From: Alphaproteobacteria bacterium
Lineage (GTDB): Bacteria; Pseudomonadota; Alphaproteobacteria; Ferrovibrionales; Ferrovibrionaceae
DNA: 64,000 nucleotides
Reading direction: 5' to 3'
Assembly (NCBI GenBank): GCA_026126215.1
Contig: JAHCJQ010000001.1
Span: forward strand, 90,223 to 154,222
The translations under genes were made by a program, and so were the position numbers. The notes below the pieces were generated by a model. That model was given only the letters and a program-made list of their open reading frames with translations. It was not told the origin of the DNA and searched no databases. Positions 1-7,870 of the stretch are shown here, one piece after another. Every line of letters starts with the position of its first letter. Position 1 is the first letter of the stretch.

Positions 1-451
1 GCTCGCCTGCGGCCGCGGGACCCTCGACCTCCTGCAGGTTCTGCTTCATGCGCATCAGGCTTTGCACGAGACCGGCCCGCATGCTTGCATCAAGGCCCGA
101 CATCGCCTCCTCGTGGGTCTCGCCGGCAAGCGCCCACATGCGGGCAAGCCACGGCTTGGCCTGATCGGTGAGAAACAGGCGGAAGGCCCGCCGGTCCTCC
201 GGGTCCGGGCGCCGCGCGACGAGGCCGGCCTCCTCAAGCCGGTCGATCTGCCGGGCCAGGGTGATGGGCTGGATCTCGAGCCGCTCCGCGAGGGTGACCT
301 GGCGGATGCCCTGCTGGCGGGACAGGTAGGCGAGCGCACGCCACTGCGCCAGCGACAGGCCGAGTGACTGGGCACGGCGATTGAAGTTGAGGCGCATCAG
401 GCGGGCGACCTCGTTCATCAGAAAACCGAGACTCTGGTTCGGATCGCGCAT
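1..451 (-). CDS. MarR family transcriptional regulator (3' end outside window)
   Basis: About 150 residues are visible and the C-terminus runs off the left edge. A winged helix-turn-helix occupies roughly residues 30-100: a LSLAQWRALAYLSRQ helix, then VTLAERLEIQPITLARQIDRL as the recognition region, then a wing with the DPEDRRAFRLFLTD motif typical of MarR proteins. Such proteins are dimeric repressors that release DNA on binding a phenolic or similar ligand. The start was taken at MRDPNQS, the first methionine before the conserved helices. It faces away from the next gene, and an AT-rich imperfect palindrome lies about 40 bp upstream and may be its own operator. The ligand cannot be told from sequence. 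Confidence 0.85.
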   Translation of the reverse strand, partial: MRDPNQSLGFLMNEVARLMRLNFNRRAQSLGLSLAQWRALAYLSRQQGIRQVTLAERLEIQPITLARQIDRLEEAGLVARRPDPEDRRAFRLFLTDQAKPWLARMWALAGETHEEAMSGLDASMRAGLVQSLMRMKQNLQEVEGPAAAGE

Positions 452-489
452 CGACAGAACTCCGGATGAGCCGCGAGGACATAATAATA

Positions 490-514
490 AGCTACATATA
501 TTATATGGATAGCT
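490..514. promoter_or_regulatory. Candidate MarR operator
   Basis: AGCTA and TAGCT arms flank a 15-bp AT-rich centre with ATAT repeats, in the divergent region between the MarR gene and the secreted-protein gene. The position fits an autoregulatory MarR site. Binding is inferred only from symmetry and place. Confidence 0.35.
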
Positions 515-665
515 GATAAAATTCATCGGCCATGGCACGCGGACTTGTTGACTTGGGTCATTGCGGAGCCAAGCAGAGTCGCCATGCTAAAGGGGTTGGA
601 GACCCTTCAGACGGGAAACCGGCCATCGACCGATACCCGGCCGGCATGCAATCGGGGGAACGCAC

Positions 666-1706
666 ATGCAAAAGTCGCTCAGGATGATGGGCATGGCCAC
701 ACTGGCCCTGTCCATGCTGGCGCCGCCCGCGCTGGCACAGCAACAACAGCAGCAGCAGCGCTACCGGGAGCAGACGATCCAGGCCCAGACAGGCGAGCTG
801 CCGGAGATGATTGGCGAATTGCGCCGCCTCACCGATCAGGCGGCGCGCCTGCGGGCGGCCGATCCCATCTTCATTGGTGACCTCCGCCGGCTTGCGGACA
901 TCTATCAGGAGCGTCACGACTATGCGATGCAGTGGCCGGTACAGCTTGTGTCCGAGGATTTCCGGGATGGCGACTTCACCCGCAATCCCGCCTGGACGCC
1001 GGTCGAGGGCAACTGGCAGATCGTGAGCCGAGACAACCGGGCCATGCTGCACAGCGCCATCCTCAAGCCCCAGCCCGCGGCCCCGCCGCCGGCCGCGACC
1101 GGCGCGCCTGCGCCGATGACCGGCCAGGACGTGGTGGTCGGCGTGCTCGGCGCCATCATCCGGCAGCAATCGGGCCAAGGCGCGCAGACGACCCAGCCGG
1201 CACCGACGCCACCGGCGGCGGCGGTGCAGCCGACCAGCGCCACGATCCAGCTCCCCGCCACCATCTCCAACGCCTTCGCGCTGAAGATGGAACTGGCCTC
1301 GGCAGGCGCCGATGGCCGTCTCGACCTCGCCCTCTACCGCGGCCAGCCTGGGGAAAGCGCTTATCGGCTGATCTACTCACCGGCAGCTGAGACCGGGCTG
1401 GTGCTGGCGCGGCTTACGCCGCAGGGCACCAAGCTGCTCGGCAGCTCGACCGGGCGCGTCAATCTCGAGGACGACAAGCTGCATGTCATCGAGTGGCGGC
1501 GCGACCAGGCGGGCAAGATGAGCGTGATGCTCGACGGCAAACCGATGATCGAGGTTTCCGACAGCGAGATCCGTGGCCGCCTCGACGGGCTGACCCTGGT
1601 CAATGGCGGCGGCAGCCACTGGATCGCCTCGCTCGCCGTCAATGGCGCGCGCGAGCCCGCCGCGCGACCGGACGGCGCGCCGTCCTACCGTCGCGGAACG
1701 CAGTAA
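666..1706 (+). CDS. Secreted protein with a concanavalin-like/DUF1080-type beta domain
   Basis: The 346-residue product starts with a signal peptide (MQKSLRMMGMATLAL... ending near ALAQ, about residue 24) followed by a polyglutamine run of seven residues. A central Pro/Ala-rich linker (about residues 138-195) separates an N-terminal part (FTRNPAWTPVEGNWQIV) from a C-terminal part with LHVIEWRRDQAGKMSVMLDG and RLDGLTLVNGGGSHWIASL. This pattern resembles LamG/DUF1080 jelly-roll domains that bind or hydrolyse glycans, but no catalytic residues could be identified. It is probably periplasmic. It is not clearly linked to its neighbours. Confidence 0.7.
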   Translation: MQKSLRMMGMATLALSMLAPPALAQQQQQQQRYREQTIQAQTGELPEMIGELRRLTDQAARLRAADPIFIGDLRRLADIYQERHDYAMQWPVQLVSEDFRDGDFTRNPAWTPVEGNWQIVSRDNRAMLHSAILKPQPAAPPPAATGAPAPMTGQDVVVGVLGAIIRQQSGQGAQTTQPAPTPPAAAVQPTSATIQLPATISNAFALKMELASAGADGRLDLALYRGQPGESAYRLIYSPAAETGLVLARLTPQGTKLLGSSTGRVNLEDDKLHVIEWRRDQAGKMSVMLDGKPMIEVSDSEIRGRLDGLTLVNGGGSHWIASLAVNGAREPAARPDGAPSYRRGTQ

Positions 1707-1848
1707 GGTCCCGCCAGGGCCGCGCCCCGGCCGGCTGCCTCGCCGCCTCGCCTTTTTGCCGCGCGCGGAGGCGAGGCGCGCGCATGTTGCCAATGCCGCC
1801 GCGCTGCCGTTATATGCGCGAGAGCAGCCGTGCGAGCCCCGCCACCCG

Positions 1849-3060
1849 ATGAAACCATTGCCGACGACCGGTGCGGAGAAGACGCGGAAGGAGGCGCAGG
1901 ACCGCACCGCCATCGCCCTTATCTGCGCGGCGCATTTCGTGAGCCATTTCTACATCCTGCTGCTGCCGCCGGTCTTCGCGCCGGTTCGCGAGGAGATGGC
2001 GGTGAGCTATACCGCCCTTGGCCTGGCGCTCACCGCCTTCAATCTGGTCTCCGCCCTCATGCAGACGCCCACCGGTTTTCTCGTCGACCGGATCGGCGCG
2101 CGTCCGGTGCTGGTCGCGGGACTGCTGCTGGGCGCCTTCGCCATCATGCTGGTGGCGGCCCTGCCCTCCTACTGGATGCTGGTGGCCGCCTTCGCCCTGC
2201 TGGGCCTGGCGAATACGGTCTATCACCCGGCGGACTATGCGATCCTTGCAAGCACGGTGAGCGAGGCGCGGATCGGCAAGGCATTTTCCGTCCACACCTT
2301 TGCCGGCTATATCGGCATGGGTGTCGCGCCGGCGACGATCCTCTCCATCGCCGCCGTCTGGGGATGGCGCGGCGCCTGGTGGGCGGCGGCCGGACTGGGC
2401 TTCGCGGTGGCTTTGGCGCTGATCTTCTTCGGGCAGGTGCTGACGGCCCGGCGGCGGATCGCGGCACCACTCCAGACCGGGGCCAGGGCGCCGGATGGCT
2501 GGCGCCTGCTCTTCTCGGCGCCCATCCTGCGCAACCTGTTCTTCTTCGTGCTGCTCGCCATGTCGAACGGCGGCATCCAGAACTTCAGCGTCGTGGCGCT
2601 GGGCTCGGTCCATGGCACCGCGCCGGCGATCGCCAATGCGGGCCTCTCGAGCTTCCTCATCCTCAGCGCCTTCGGCGTGCTCGTGGGCGGCGTAATCGCC
2701 GACCGCACGCGGCGCCACGAGCGCGTGGCCGCCATCTGCTTCGTCGCCACATCCGGCATGGCCTTCATGATCGGCTGGCTCGATCTCGGCGCCACCCTGC
2801 TGGTTCTGCTGATGGCCTGGGGCGGCCTGATGAACGGCATCATCCAGCCCTCGCGCGACATGATGGTGCGGGCGGTGACGCCGCCCGGGTCGTTCGGCAA
2901 GGTGTTCGGATTCGTCTCGACCGGCTTCAATATCGGCGGCAGCGTCTCGCCCCTGCTCTATGGCTGGTGCATGGATCTTGGCCGGCCGGGACTGGTCTTT
3001 GCCTTCGTCGGCGGCTTCTTCCTGCTCTCGCTGTTGACCGTGATCACCCGGCGCCCCTGA
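1849..3060 (+). CDS. MFS transporter
   Basis: The 403-residue protein has about 12 hydrophobic segments and the family loop motif between TM2 and TM3 (GFLVDRIGARPVLVAG), as in major facilitator antiporters. A matching loop in the second half (GGVIADRTRRHERVAA) supports two six-helix halves. The start MKPLPTTGAEKT was chosen because the upstream in-frame stretch is Arg/Pro-rich and unlike an MFS N-terminus. The gene ends 17 bp inside the convergent amidase gene. It may export or import a metabolite handled by the amidases or the downstream catabolic operon, but the substrate is unknown. Confidence 0.85.
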   Translation: MKPLPTTGAEKTRKEAQDRTAIALICAAHFVSHFYILLLPPVFAPVREEMAVSYTALGLALTAFNLVSALMQTPTGFLVDRIGARPVLVAGLLLGAFAIMLVAALPSYWMLVAAFALLGLANTVYHPADYAILASTVSEARIGKAFSVHTFAGYIGMGVAPATILSIAAVWGWRGAWWAAAGLGFAVALALIFFGQVLTARRRIAAPLQTGARAPDGWRLLFSAPILRNLFFFVLLAMSNGGIQNFSVVALGSVHGTAPAIANAGLSSFLILSAFGVLVGGVIADRTRRHERVAAICFVATSGMAFMIGWLDLGATLLVLLMAWGGLMNGIIQPSRDMMVRAVTPPGSFGKVFGFVSTGFNIGGSVSPLLYGWCMDLGRPGLVFAFVGGFFLLSLLTVITRRP

Positions 3061-4315
3061 GCCTGCCGGACAGCCAGGCGGCTGTCATCAGCAGCTCCCG
3101 GTCGCGCCCCGCCAGCCCGACGAGCTGCACGCCGAGCGGCAGGCGACCCTTTCCGGGCAGAGGCACATTGATGCAGGGCGTGCCGAGCAGGGTCCAGATG
3201 CGGTTGCAGGCCGGATCGCCGGTTCCCGCTGAAATCTCCGGCGCGACGCCTGGCGCCGCGGCGGTCACGATCACTTCATCCTCGCCCAGGTGCGATGCCA
3301 GGTGGCGGGCGGCCTCCGCCTTGAGCGCCAGCGCACCGGCATAGGCCGCATCGTCGACCCTCTCGCCGGCACGGCAGAGTTCGGTGAATTGCGGACTGAC
3401 CAGATCCGCGTGCCGGCGAAGGAGATCGCCAAAGCCTTCGGCGGCCTCCCGCGACATGATGGATTTCTGCGCCTCTTCCAGCCTGCCGAAGAGCGCGGGC
3501 GATTCAAGGTCGCGGATTGTAGCCTGCCCCCACAGCATGTCTCGGAGACGGGCGAACTGCACCCTGGTCTCGTCCGACACGAGAGGCCAGTAGGGGCCGG
3601 TGAAGAAGGCAAGTCTTGGCCTGTTGGCCAGCGCTCCGGGCGCGGCAGGGATTCTTCCTTCGGAAAGAACCGCGCCGATCAGGGCCAGATCGTCCACGCT
3701 GCGGGCAAAGATCCCCGCCGTGTCGAGACTGGGCGAGAGCGGCTTGACGCCGGTCATGTCGATCAGGCCGAAGGTCGGCTTGTAGCCGTGAATCCCGCAA
3801 TAGGCGGCCGGGCGGATGGTCGAACCGGCGGTCTGCGTGCCGAGCGCCACCGGCACCATCGCGTCCGCGACGGCAGCGGCCGAACCGCTGGAGGAGCCCC
3901 CCGGCGTGCGGCGCGGATCATGCGGATTGACGGTCTCCGCCGGCCGGAAATAGGCGAACTCCGTCGTCGCGGTCTTTCCCAGGATGACCGCACCCGCCGC
4001 GCGGAGGCGCGCGACCATGACGCAATCGCGCGCCGGCCGGTGTCCGGCGAAGATCGGCGAGCCGTATTCGGTCGGCATGTCCACCGTGTCATAAACGTCC
4101 TTGATCCCGACCGGAATCCCGGCCAGCGGCCCCACGCCGACCGAGGACGGGTCGTACGAAGCGGGCAAATGCGCCCAGGCACGGATGATGCTCTCCCGCG
4201 CGCCAATCCGTGCAAGGCAGGCGGCGAGAACTTCGCCGCCGGACACCGCGCCGCTGCCGATCAGCCGGCGCAGTTCCGTGGCGGTCAGACATTCAAGGGA
4301 GAGGTCCATCGGCAT
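3044..4315 (-). CDS. Amidase signature family hydrolase
   Basis: The 423-residue enzyme belongs to the Ser-cisSer-Lys amidase family, which hydrolyses C-N amide bonds. Lys72 in GIPVGIKDVYD, cis-Ser141 in TPGGSSSGSAAA and the nucleophile Ser165 in GTQTAGSTIRPA keep the family spacing (69 and 24 residues). It lies 14 bp downstream of a second amidase on the same strand, so the two are probably co-transcribed. A link to the nearby aromatic-catabolism operon (for example hydrolysis of an amide product of ring cleavage) is inferred from context. Gatifloxacin-type or GatA roles are unlikely, since gatB and gatC are absent. Confidence 0.88.
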   Translation of the reverse strand: MPMDLSLECLTATELRRLIGSGAVSGGEVLAACLARIGARESIIRAWAHLPASYDPSSVGVGPLAGIPVGIKDVYDTVDMPTEYGSPIFAGHRPARDCVMVARLRAAGAVILGKTATTEFAYFRPAETVNPHDPRRTPGGSSSGSAAAVADAMVPVALGTQTAGSTIRPAAYCGIHGYKPTFGLIDMTGVKPLSPSLDTAGIFARSVDDLALIGAVLSEGRIPAAPGALANRPRLAFFTGPYWPLVSDETRVQFARLRDMLWGQATIRDLESPALFGRLEEAQKSIMSREAAEGFGDLLRRHADLVSPQFTELCRAGERVDDAAYAGALALKAEAARHLASHLGEDEVIVTAAAPGVAPEISAGTGDPACNRIWTLLGTPCINVPLPGKGRLPLGVQLVGLAGRDRELLMTAAWLSGRLRGAG

Positions 4316-4329
4316 ATCCCCGCGATGGT

Positions 4330-5757
4330 TCAGCCGGCCGCCCGCATGGCGGATAAGCCTGCAGGTTCCCCGAGCTTCAGATCCCGCGCCGCTTCATAGG
4401 CCGCCGCAAGCGCCAGCACCCGCGCCTCGGCAAACCGCGGCCCGATGATCTGCAGGCCGATGGGAAGGCCATGGCCGGACATGGCGCAGGGCAAGGTGAT
4501 GGCCGGACTCTGGATCAGATTGACCGGATAGCCAAACGGCGTCCAGGCACGCGGATCGTCGAGATCCCCGAAGCCCTCCGGAACCCAGCGATCGGCAGCG
4601 AAGGCCGTGACACTCACCATCGGTGTCAGCAGGAGGTCGAAGCGCTCGAAGAAGCGGGCGAACGCAGCCGCCAGCGCGCGCCTCGCATCCTGGGCTTCGA
4701 GATAGGCGTGCAGGCTCACCTCGCGACCCTTTGCCGCCACGTCGCGCAGCACCTCGCCGACGAGCGTCATCTGATCCGGGCCGAACCCCCGCAGCGCATA
4801 ACCGAAGCCCGACCTGAACAGCGTGTTGAACGTCTGGATCGGATCGTCGATCTCGGGATGGGCCTCCGAGACCTGGGCGCCGAGACCGGCGATCGTCTCG
4901 CCCGCCCGGCGGATGGCGGCGGCGATCTGCGGATCGACGCGGCGGGCATAGCCAAGATCGGTACTCAGCGCCACACGCAATCCTCTGGGCGCGTGCGCCG
5001 AAAGGTCGAGCCAGTCCTGCGGTGGCGGCGGCGCACTTTCCACATCGCGCCCGTCAGGCTTCGCGAGAATGCCGAGCATGAGCGCCGCGTCCGCGACCGA
5101 ACGGGTTATGGCCCCCGGGCTCGACAGGTTTCCGGCGACATTGGCCGGCCAGGCAGGAACCCGTCCACCGGTGGGCTTCATGCCAACGACGCCACAGAAG
5201 CCGGACGGGATTCGGATTGAACCTCCGGCATCGGTGGCAAGCGCTGCGTAGCCCAGTCCGGCGGCAATACTGGCGGCAGCGCCGCCACTCGATCCGCCGG
5301 AGTTCATGGCCGTGTTCCACGGATTGCGCGTGATTCCCGTAAGCGGACTGATCGTGATCGGCCCCGCGCCGAATTCCGGCGTGGTGGTGATGCCGAGCAG
5401 CACGGCACCCTGTTCGAGCACGCGCTCGACGGCTGGCGCGCTGGCCGGCGCGGGCTCGGCGGAGGTCGCGCGCGAACCCCGCCGGTGCGGCACGCCGCCC
5501 ACCATGAGCGTGTCCTTTACCGAAAGCGGAACCCCGTCGAGGGGACCCAACGGCGCGCCTTTTCGCCAGCGCGACTCGGAGCGCTGCGCCGCCTCCAACG
5601 CAAGCGAGGCCGTCACCGCCGTGTAGCTGTTGATCCGTCCGTCGAAGGATTCGATGCGCCGGAGGATCGACTTGGTGACCTCGACCGGAGAGAGTTCGCC
5701 CGAGGCGTAACGCTGACCGAGGTCGCGGATCGTGAGAAACGGCAGGTCTTGGGTCAT
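4330..5757 (-). CDS. Amidase signature family hydrolase
   Basis: This is a second, distinct amidase of 475 residues counted from MTQDLPFLTI. The catalytic set is Lys81 (PLSVKDTL), cis-Ser156 (NSGGSSGGAAAS) and nucleophile Ser180 (ATDAGGSIRIPSGFCG). An in-frame methionine lies eight codons upstream and another beyond it, so the N-terminus is uncertain. The chosen start has a short AGG just ahead. It is divergent from an IclR regulator across about 200 bp, the classic layout for a regulated catabolic gene. Substrate is unknown. Confidence 0.87.
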   Translation of the reverse strand: MTQDLPFLTIRDLGQRYASGELSPVEVTKSILRRIESFDGRINSYTAVTASLALEAAQRSESRWRKGAPLGPLDGVPLSVKDTLMVGGVPHRRGSRATSAEPAPASAPAVERVLEQGAVLLGITTTPEFGAGPITISPLTGITRNPWNTAMNSGGSSGGAAASIAAGLGYAALATDAGGSIRIPSGFCGVVGMKPTGGRVPAWPANVAGNLSSPGAITRSVADAALMLGILAKPDGRDVESAPPPPQDWLDLSAHAPRGLRVALSTDLGYARRVDPQIAAAIRRAGETIAGLGAQVSEAHPEIDDPIQTFNTLFRSGFGYALRGFGPDQMTLVGEVLRDVAAKGREVSLHAYLEAQDARRALAAAFARFFERFDLLLTPMVSVTAFAADRWVPEGFGDLDDPRAWTPFGYPVNLIQSPAITLPCAMSGHGLPIGLQIIGPRFAEARVLALAAAYEAARDLKLGEPAGLSAMRAAG

Positions 5758-5955
5758 CCTGGGCCTATCGCCGGATTGCATGGGGAGTATCGGGCGGCTA
5801 TCTTGTCGCATTCTGCAATACCGAACAAGTTACGCTTTGCGGAGCAACATGAAGCGAGGCTGCATCATGAGCCTGGAGAACGCCTTGCGCCAGACACGAC
5901 ATCCAGTTAATGAACGTGGAGTGTTCCTTCAATAAACCTGCCTTCGGTTGCCTCC
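5758..5955. promoter_or_regulatory. Divergent amidase/iclR intergenic region with operator-like half-sites
   Basis: This short region must hold both promoters. TGCAATA (5814-5820) and GTTACGC (5829-5835) repeat the two half-sites seen in palindromes upstream of livH and of the Rieske gene, here with a different spacing. A shared IclR regulon is suggested but not shown. Confidence 0.35.
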
Positions 5956-6789
5956 ATGCCCGCCGCACGAAAGTCGAGCAGACCTCGCTCCGCAGACCAG
6001 CAACGTCGCCGTAGCGTTCAGTCCATCAAAGTCGGCTCGGCATTGCTGAATGCCCTCGCCGGCTCCGCAAGGCCGGTCCCGTTGAATGAACTCTCGCGGC
6101 TCGCCGGCATGCCGCCCAGCAAGGCACGGCGCTATCTCATCTCGTTCCTGGATTGCGGTCTCGCCGAACAGAACAGTATCTCCGGTCACTACGATCTCGG
6201 CCCGATGGCGCTTCGCCTCGGGCTGGCGGCGCTGAGCCGCATCGATCCGGTCCGGGCTTCCGTCGAGGCCGCCGCCACGCTGTCGCGGCAGATCGATCGC
6301 ACGCTGCTGGTATCGGTGTGGAGCGAGCGGGGCCCCGTCATCATTGCCTGGTTCGACAGTACGGAAATTCTTGCCTGCAACCTTCGCGTCGGATCGGTTC
6401 TGCCCCTCGCGAACAGCGCCAGCGGCAACCTGTTCCTGACCCATCTTCCGCGCAAGACGACGCGGCATCTTGTCGATCAATGGACCAGGCAGGCAACCGC
6501 CGGCGGACAGATTTCGAGGACCAAGGCTCGGGAAGAGCTCGAGCGGATCATCGAGACGGTGCGCCGGTGCGGTGTCGGTACGACGCAGGAGAGCCTGCTG
6601 CCCGGCCTCTCCGCCATCGCAGCGCCGGTCTTCGACAGCAACGGAAGCATCATCGCGGCCATCGCCGAGATCCACAAGGCGCAGGACGCGACCATCGACC
6701 CGAAGGCGCTTGGCCAGCTCCTCATCCAGACGGCGAACGAGGTTTCCGCGAAGGTCGGCTACCGGTGGCAGGCTTTCCAGGAAGCCTAG
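5956..6789 (+). CDS. IclR family transcriptional regulator
   Basis: The 277-residue protein has a basic N-terminal tail, a winged HTH (about residues 25-85: IKVGSALLNALAG, LNELSRLAGMPPSKARRYL, GLAEQNSISGHYDLG) and a C-terminal effector-binding domain with ARVE-like and QESLLPGLSAIAAPVF segments typical of IclR proteins. IclR regulators control aromatic and carboxylic-acid catabolism and usually bind operators close to their own gene. It sits between the amidases and the large minus-strand catabolic operon, so it is the prime candidate to regulate both. Confidence 0.9.
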   Translation: MPAARKSSRPRSADQQRRRSVQSIKVGSALLNALAGSARPVPLNELSRLAGMPPSKARRYLISFLDCGLAEQNSISGHYDLGPMALRLGLAALSRIDPVRASVEAAATLSRQIDRTLLVSVWSERGPVIIAWFDSTEILACNLRVGSVLPLANSASGNLFLTHLPRKTTRHLVDQWTRQATAGGQISRTKAREELERIIETVRRCGVGTTQESLLPGLSAIAAPVFDSNGSIIAAIAEIHKAQDATIDPKALGQLLIQTANEVSAKVGYRWQAFQEA

Positions 6790-6868
6790 ACCTCTTACCA
6801 TCGGGCCAGGGCCGCTCCGTTGCCCGGTACAGCTCCGCGCGGAAGCGGAACGACCACGCCGGTGCAAG

Positions 6869-7390
6869 TCAGCGCGCGATGTCGGTCCGGGCTTTGCCGG
6901 AGGCCATGTCGGCATCGGCTCCGACTGCAATGGCAAGCCAGTCGGCAAGCCAGGGCCTCGCCACCTCTGCCGGATCGTCACCCGTCTGGCAGTCGATCTT
7001 CAGGATCTCCCCGACCCGGCGCGCGCCGCATTGCCGCAAGGCATCGTCCCAATGGAGCCCACCCTTCGCGAAGGTATCGCCATAGTGCGAATCGCCAAGT
7101 GAGATGACGCCAAATCTCAGCGCGCGCAGCTCGGGCTTCTCGGCCAGGAGTGACGCAAGCGCGCGCTCCGCCGTCTCCGGGACGTCACCTGTTCCATACG
7201 TGCTCGAGACGACGAGCGCCAGCCCTGTGGTTGGAAAGTCGGCCGCCACGGCGTTCTCGAGCAGGCGAAGCTCGACCTTTTCCGGCCCGCCAAGCTCTGC
7301 CTGAAGGTCTTCCGCGAGCATCTCCGCAGCGCCGGTCATGGTTGCCACCAGGATGACCAGCTTTCCAGCCTCTGACTGCAACTCCGGCAC
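6869..7390 (-). CDS. Flavodoxin-like FMN protein
   Basis: The 173-residue protein shows an FMN phosphate-binding start (ATMTGAAEMLAEDL, in place of SxTGNT) and further FMN-contact loops (SSTYGTGDVPETA and GVISLGDSHYGDTFAKGG), as in MioC and short-chain flavodoxins. It is the last gene of the operon, 12 bp after the coxG-like gene. The likely job is electron transfer to or from the molybdenum hydroxylase or the Rieske oxygenase, which otherwise has no reductase gene in this cluster. That partnership is inferred from position. Confidence 0.8.
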   Translation of the reverse strand: MPELQSEAGKLVILVATMTGAAEMLAEDLQAELGGPEKVELRLLENAVAADFPTTGLALVVSSTYGTGDVPETAERALASLLAEKPELRALRFGVISLGDSHYGDTFAKGGLHWDDALRQCGARRVGEILKIDCQTGDDPAEVARPWLADWLAIAVGADADMASGKARTDIAR

Positions 7391-7402
7391 TCCAGACTCG
7401 CC

Positions 7403-7870
7403 TTACACCGGGCCTGGCTCGCCTGCATCGCCGGGCTCGATCCGGGCGACAAGGTTCTCGAAGAACTGGAGCGTCAGGCGCGTCGCCACGCCCTGCACCA
7501 CCCGCGAGCCGATCTGCGCGAGCTTCCCGCCAATCGCCGCATGCACATTGTAACGGATCAGTGTCGCCCCCTGGCTCTCGATGAGCTCGACCTGCGCATT
7601 GCCTTTGGCAAAACCCGCGACACCGCCCTGTCCTTCGCCGACGATTGCGCAGCGGTGAGGCTGCTGGATGTCCTCCAGGCGGACGCTGCCCTTGAACTTG
7701 GCCTTGAGCGGTCCGACCTTGACCTGCACTACCGCGTCGAACTCGGTATCGGACTTCTTGTGCAGTTCCTGGCAGCCGGGGATCGCATCCCGCAGGACGT
7801 CAGGGTCGTTGATCGCATCCCAGACAGCGTGCTTAGGGCTTCTAATCAGGTGCTCGCCAGCGAAGTTCAT
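7403..7870 (-). CDS. CoxG-like SRPBCC protein
   Basis: The 155-residue protein is a full-length SRPBCC (START-like) domain of the CO-dehydrogenase subunit G family. It has the typical opening MNFAGEHLI...VWDAINDPDVLRDAIPGC and the VGPLKAKFKGSVRL and GKLAQIGSRVVQGVA segments. CoxG proteins help assemble or anchor molybdenum hydroxylases at the membrane. Its start codon overlaps the stop of the large-subunit gene (ATGA), so the two are translationally coupled. Confidence 0.88.
   Translation of the reverse strand: MNFAGEHLIRSPKHAVWDAINDPDVLRDAIPGCQELHKKSDTEFDAVVQVKVGPLKAKFKGSVRLEDIQQPHRCAIVGEGQGGVAGFAKGNAQVELIESQGATLIRYNVHAAIGGKLAQIGSRVVQGVATRLTLQFFENLVARIEPGDAGEPGPV

Noticed and set aside
3044..5757. 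GatA of the tRNA amidotransferase
   Set aside because: gatB and gatC are absent and the neighbours are catabolic, so general amidases are more likely.
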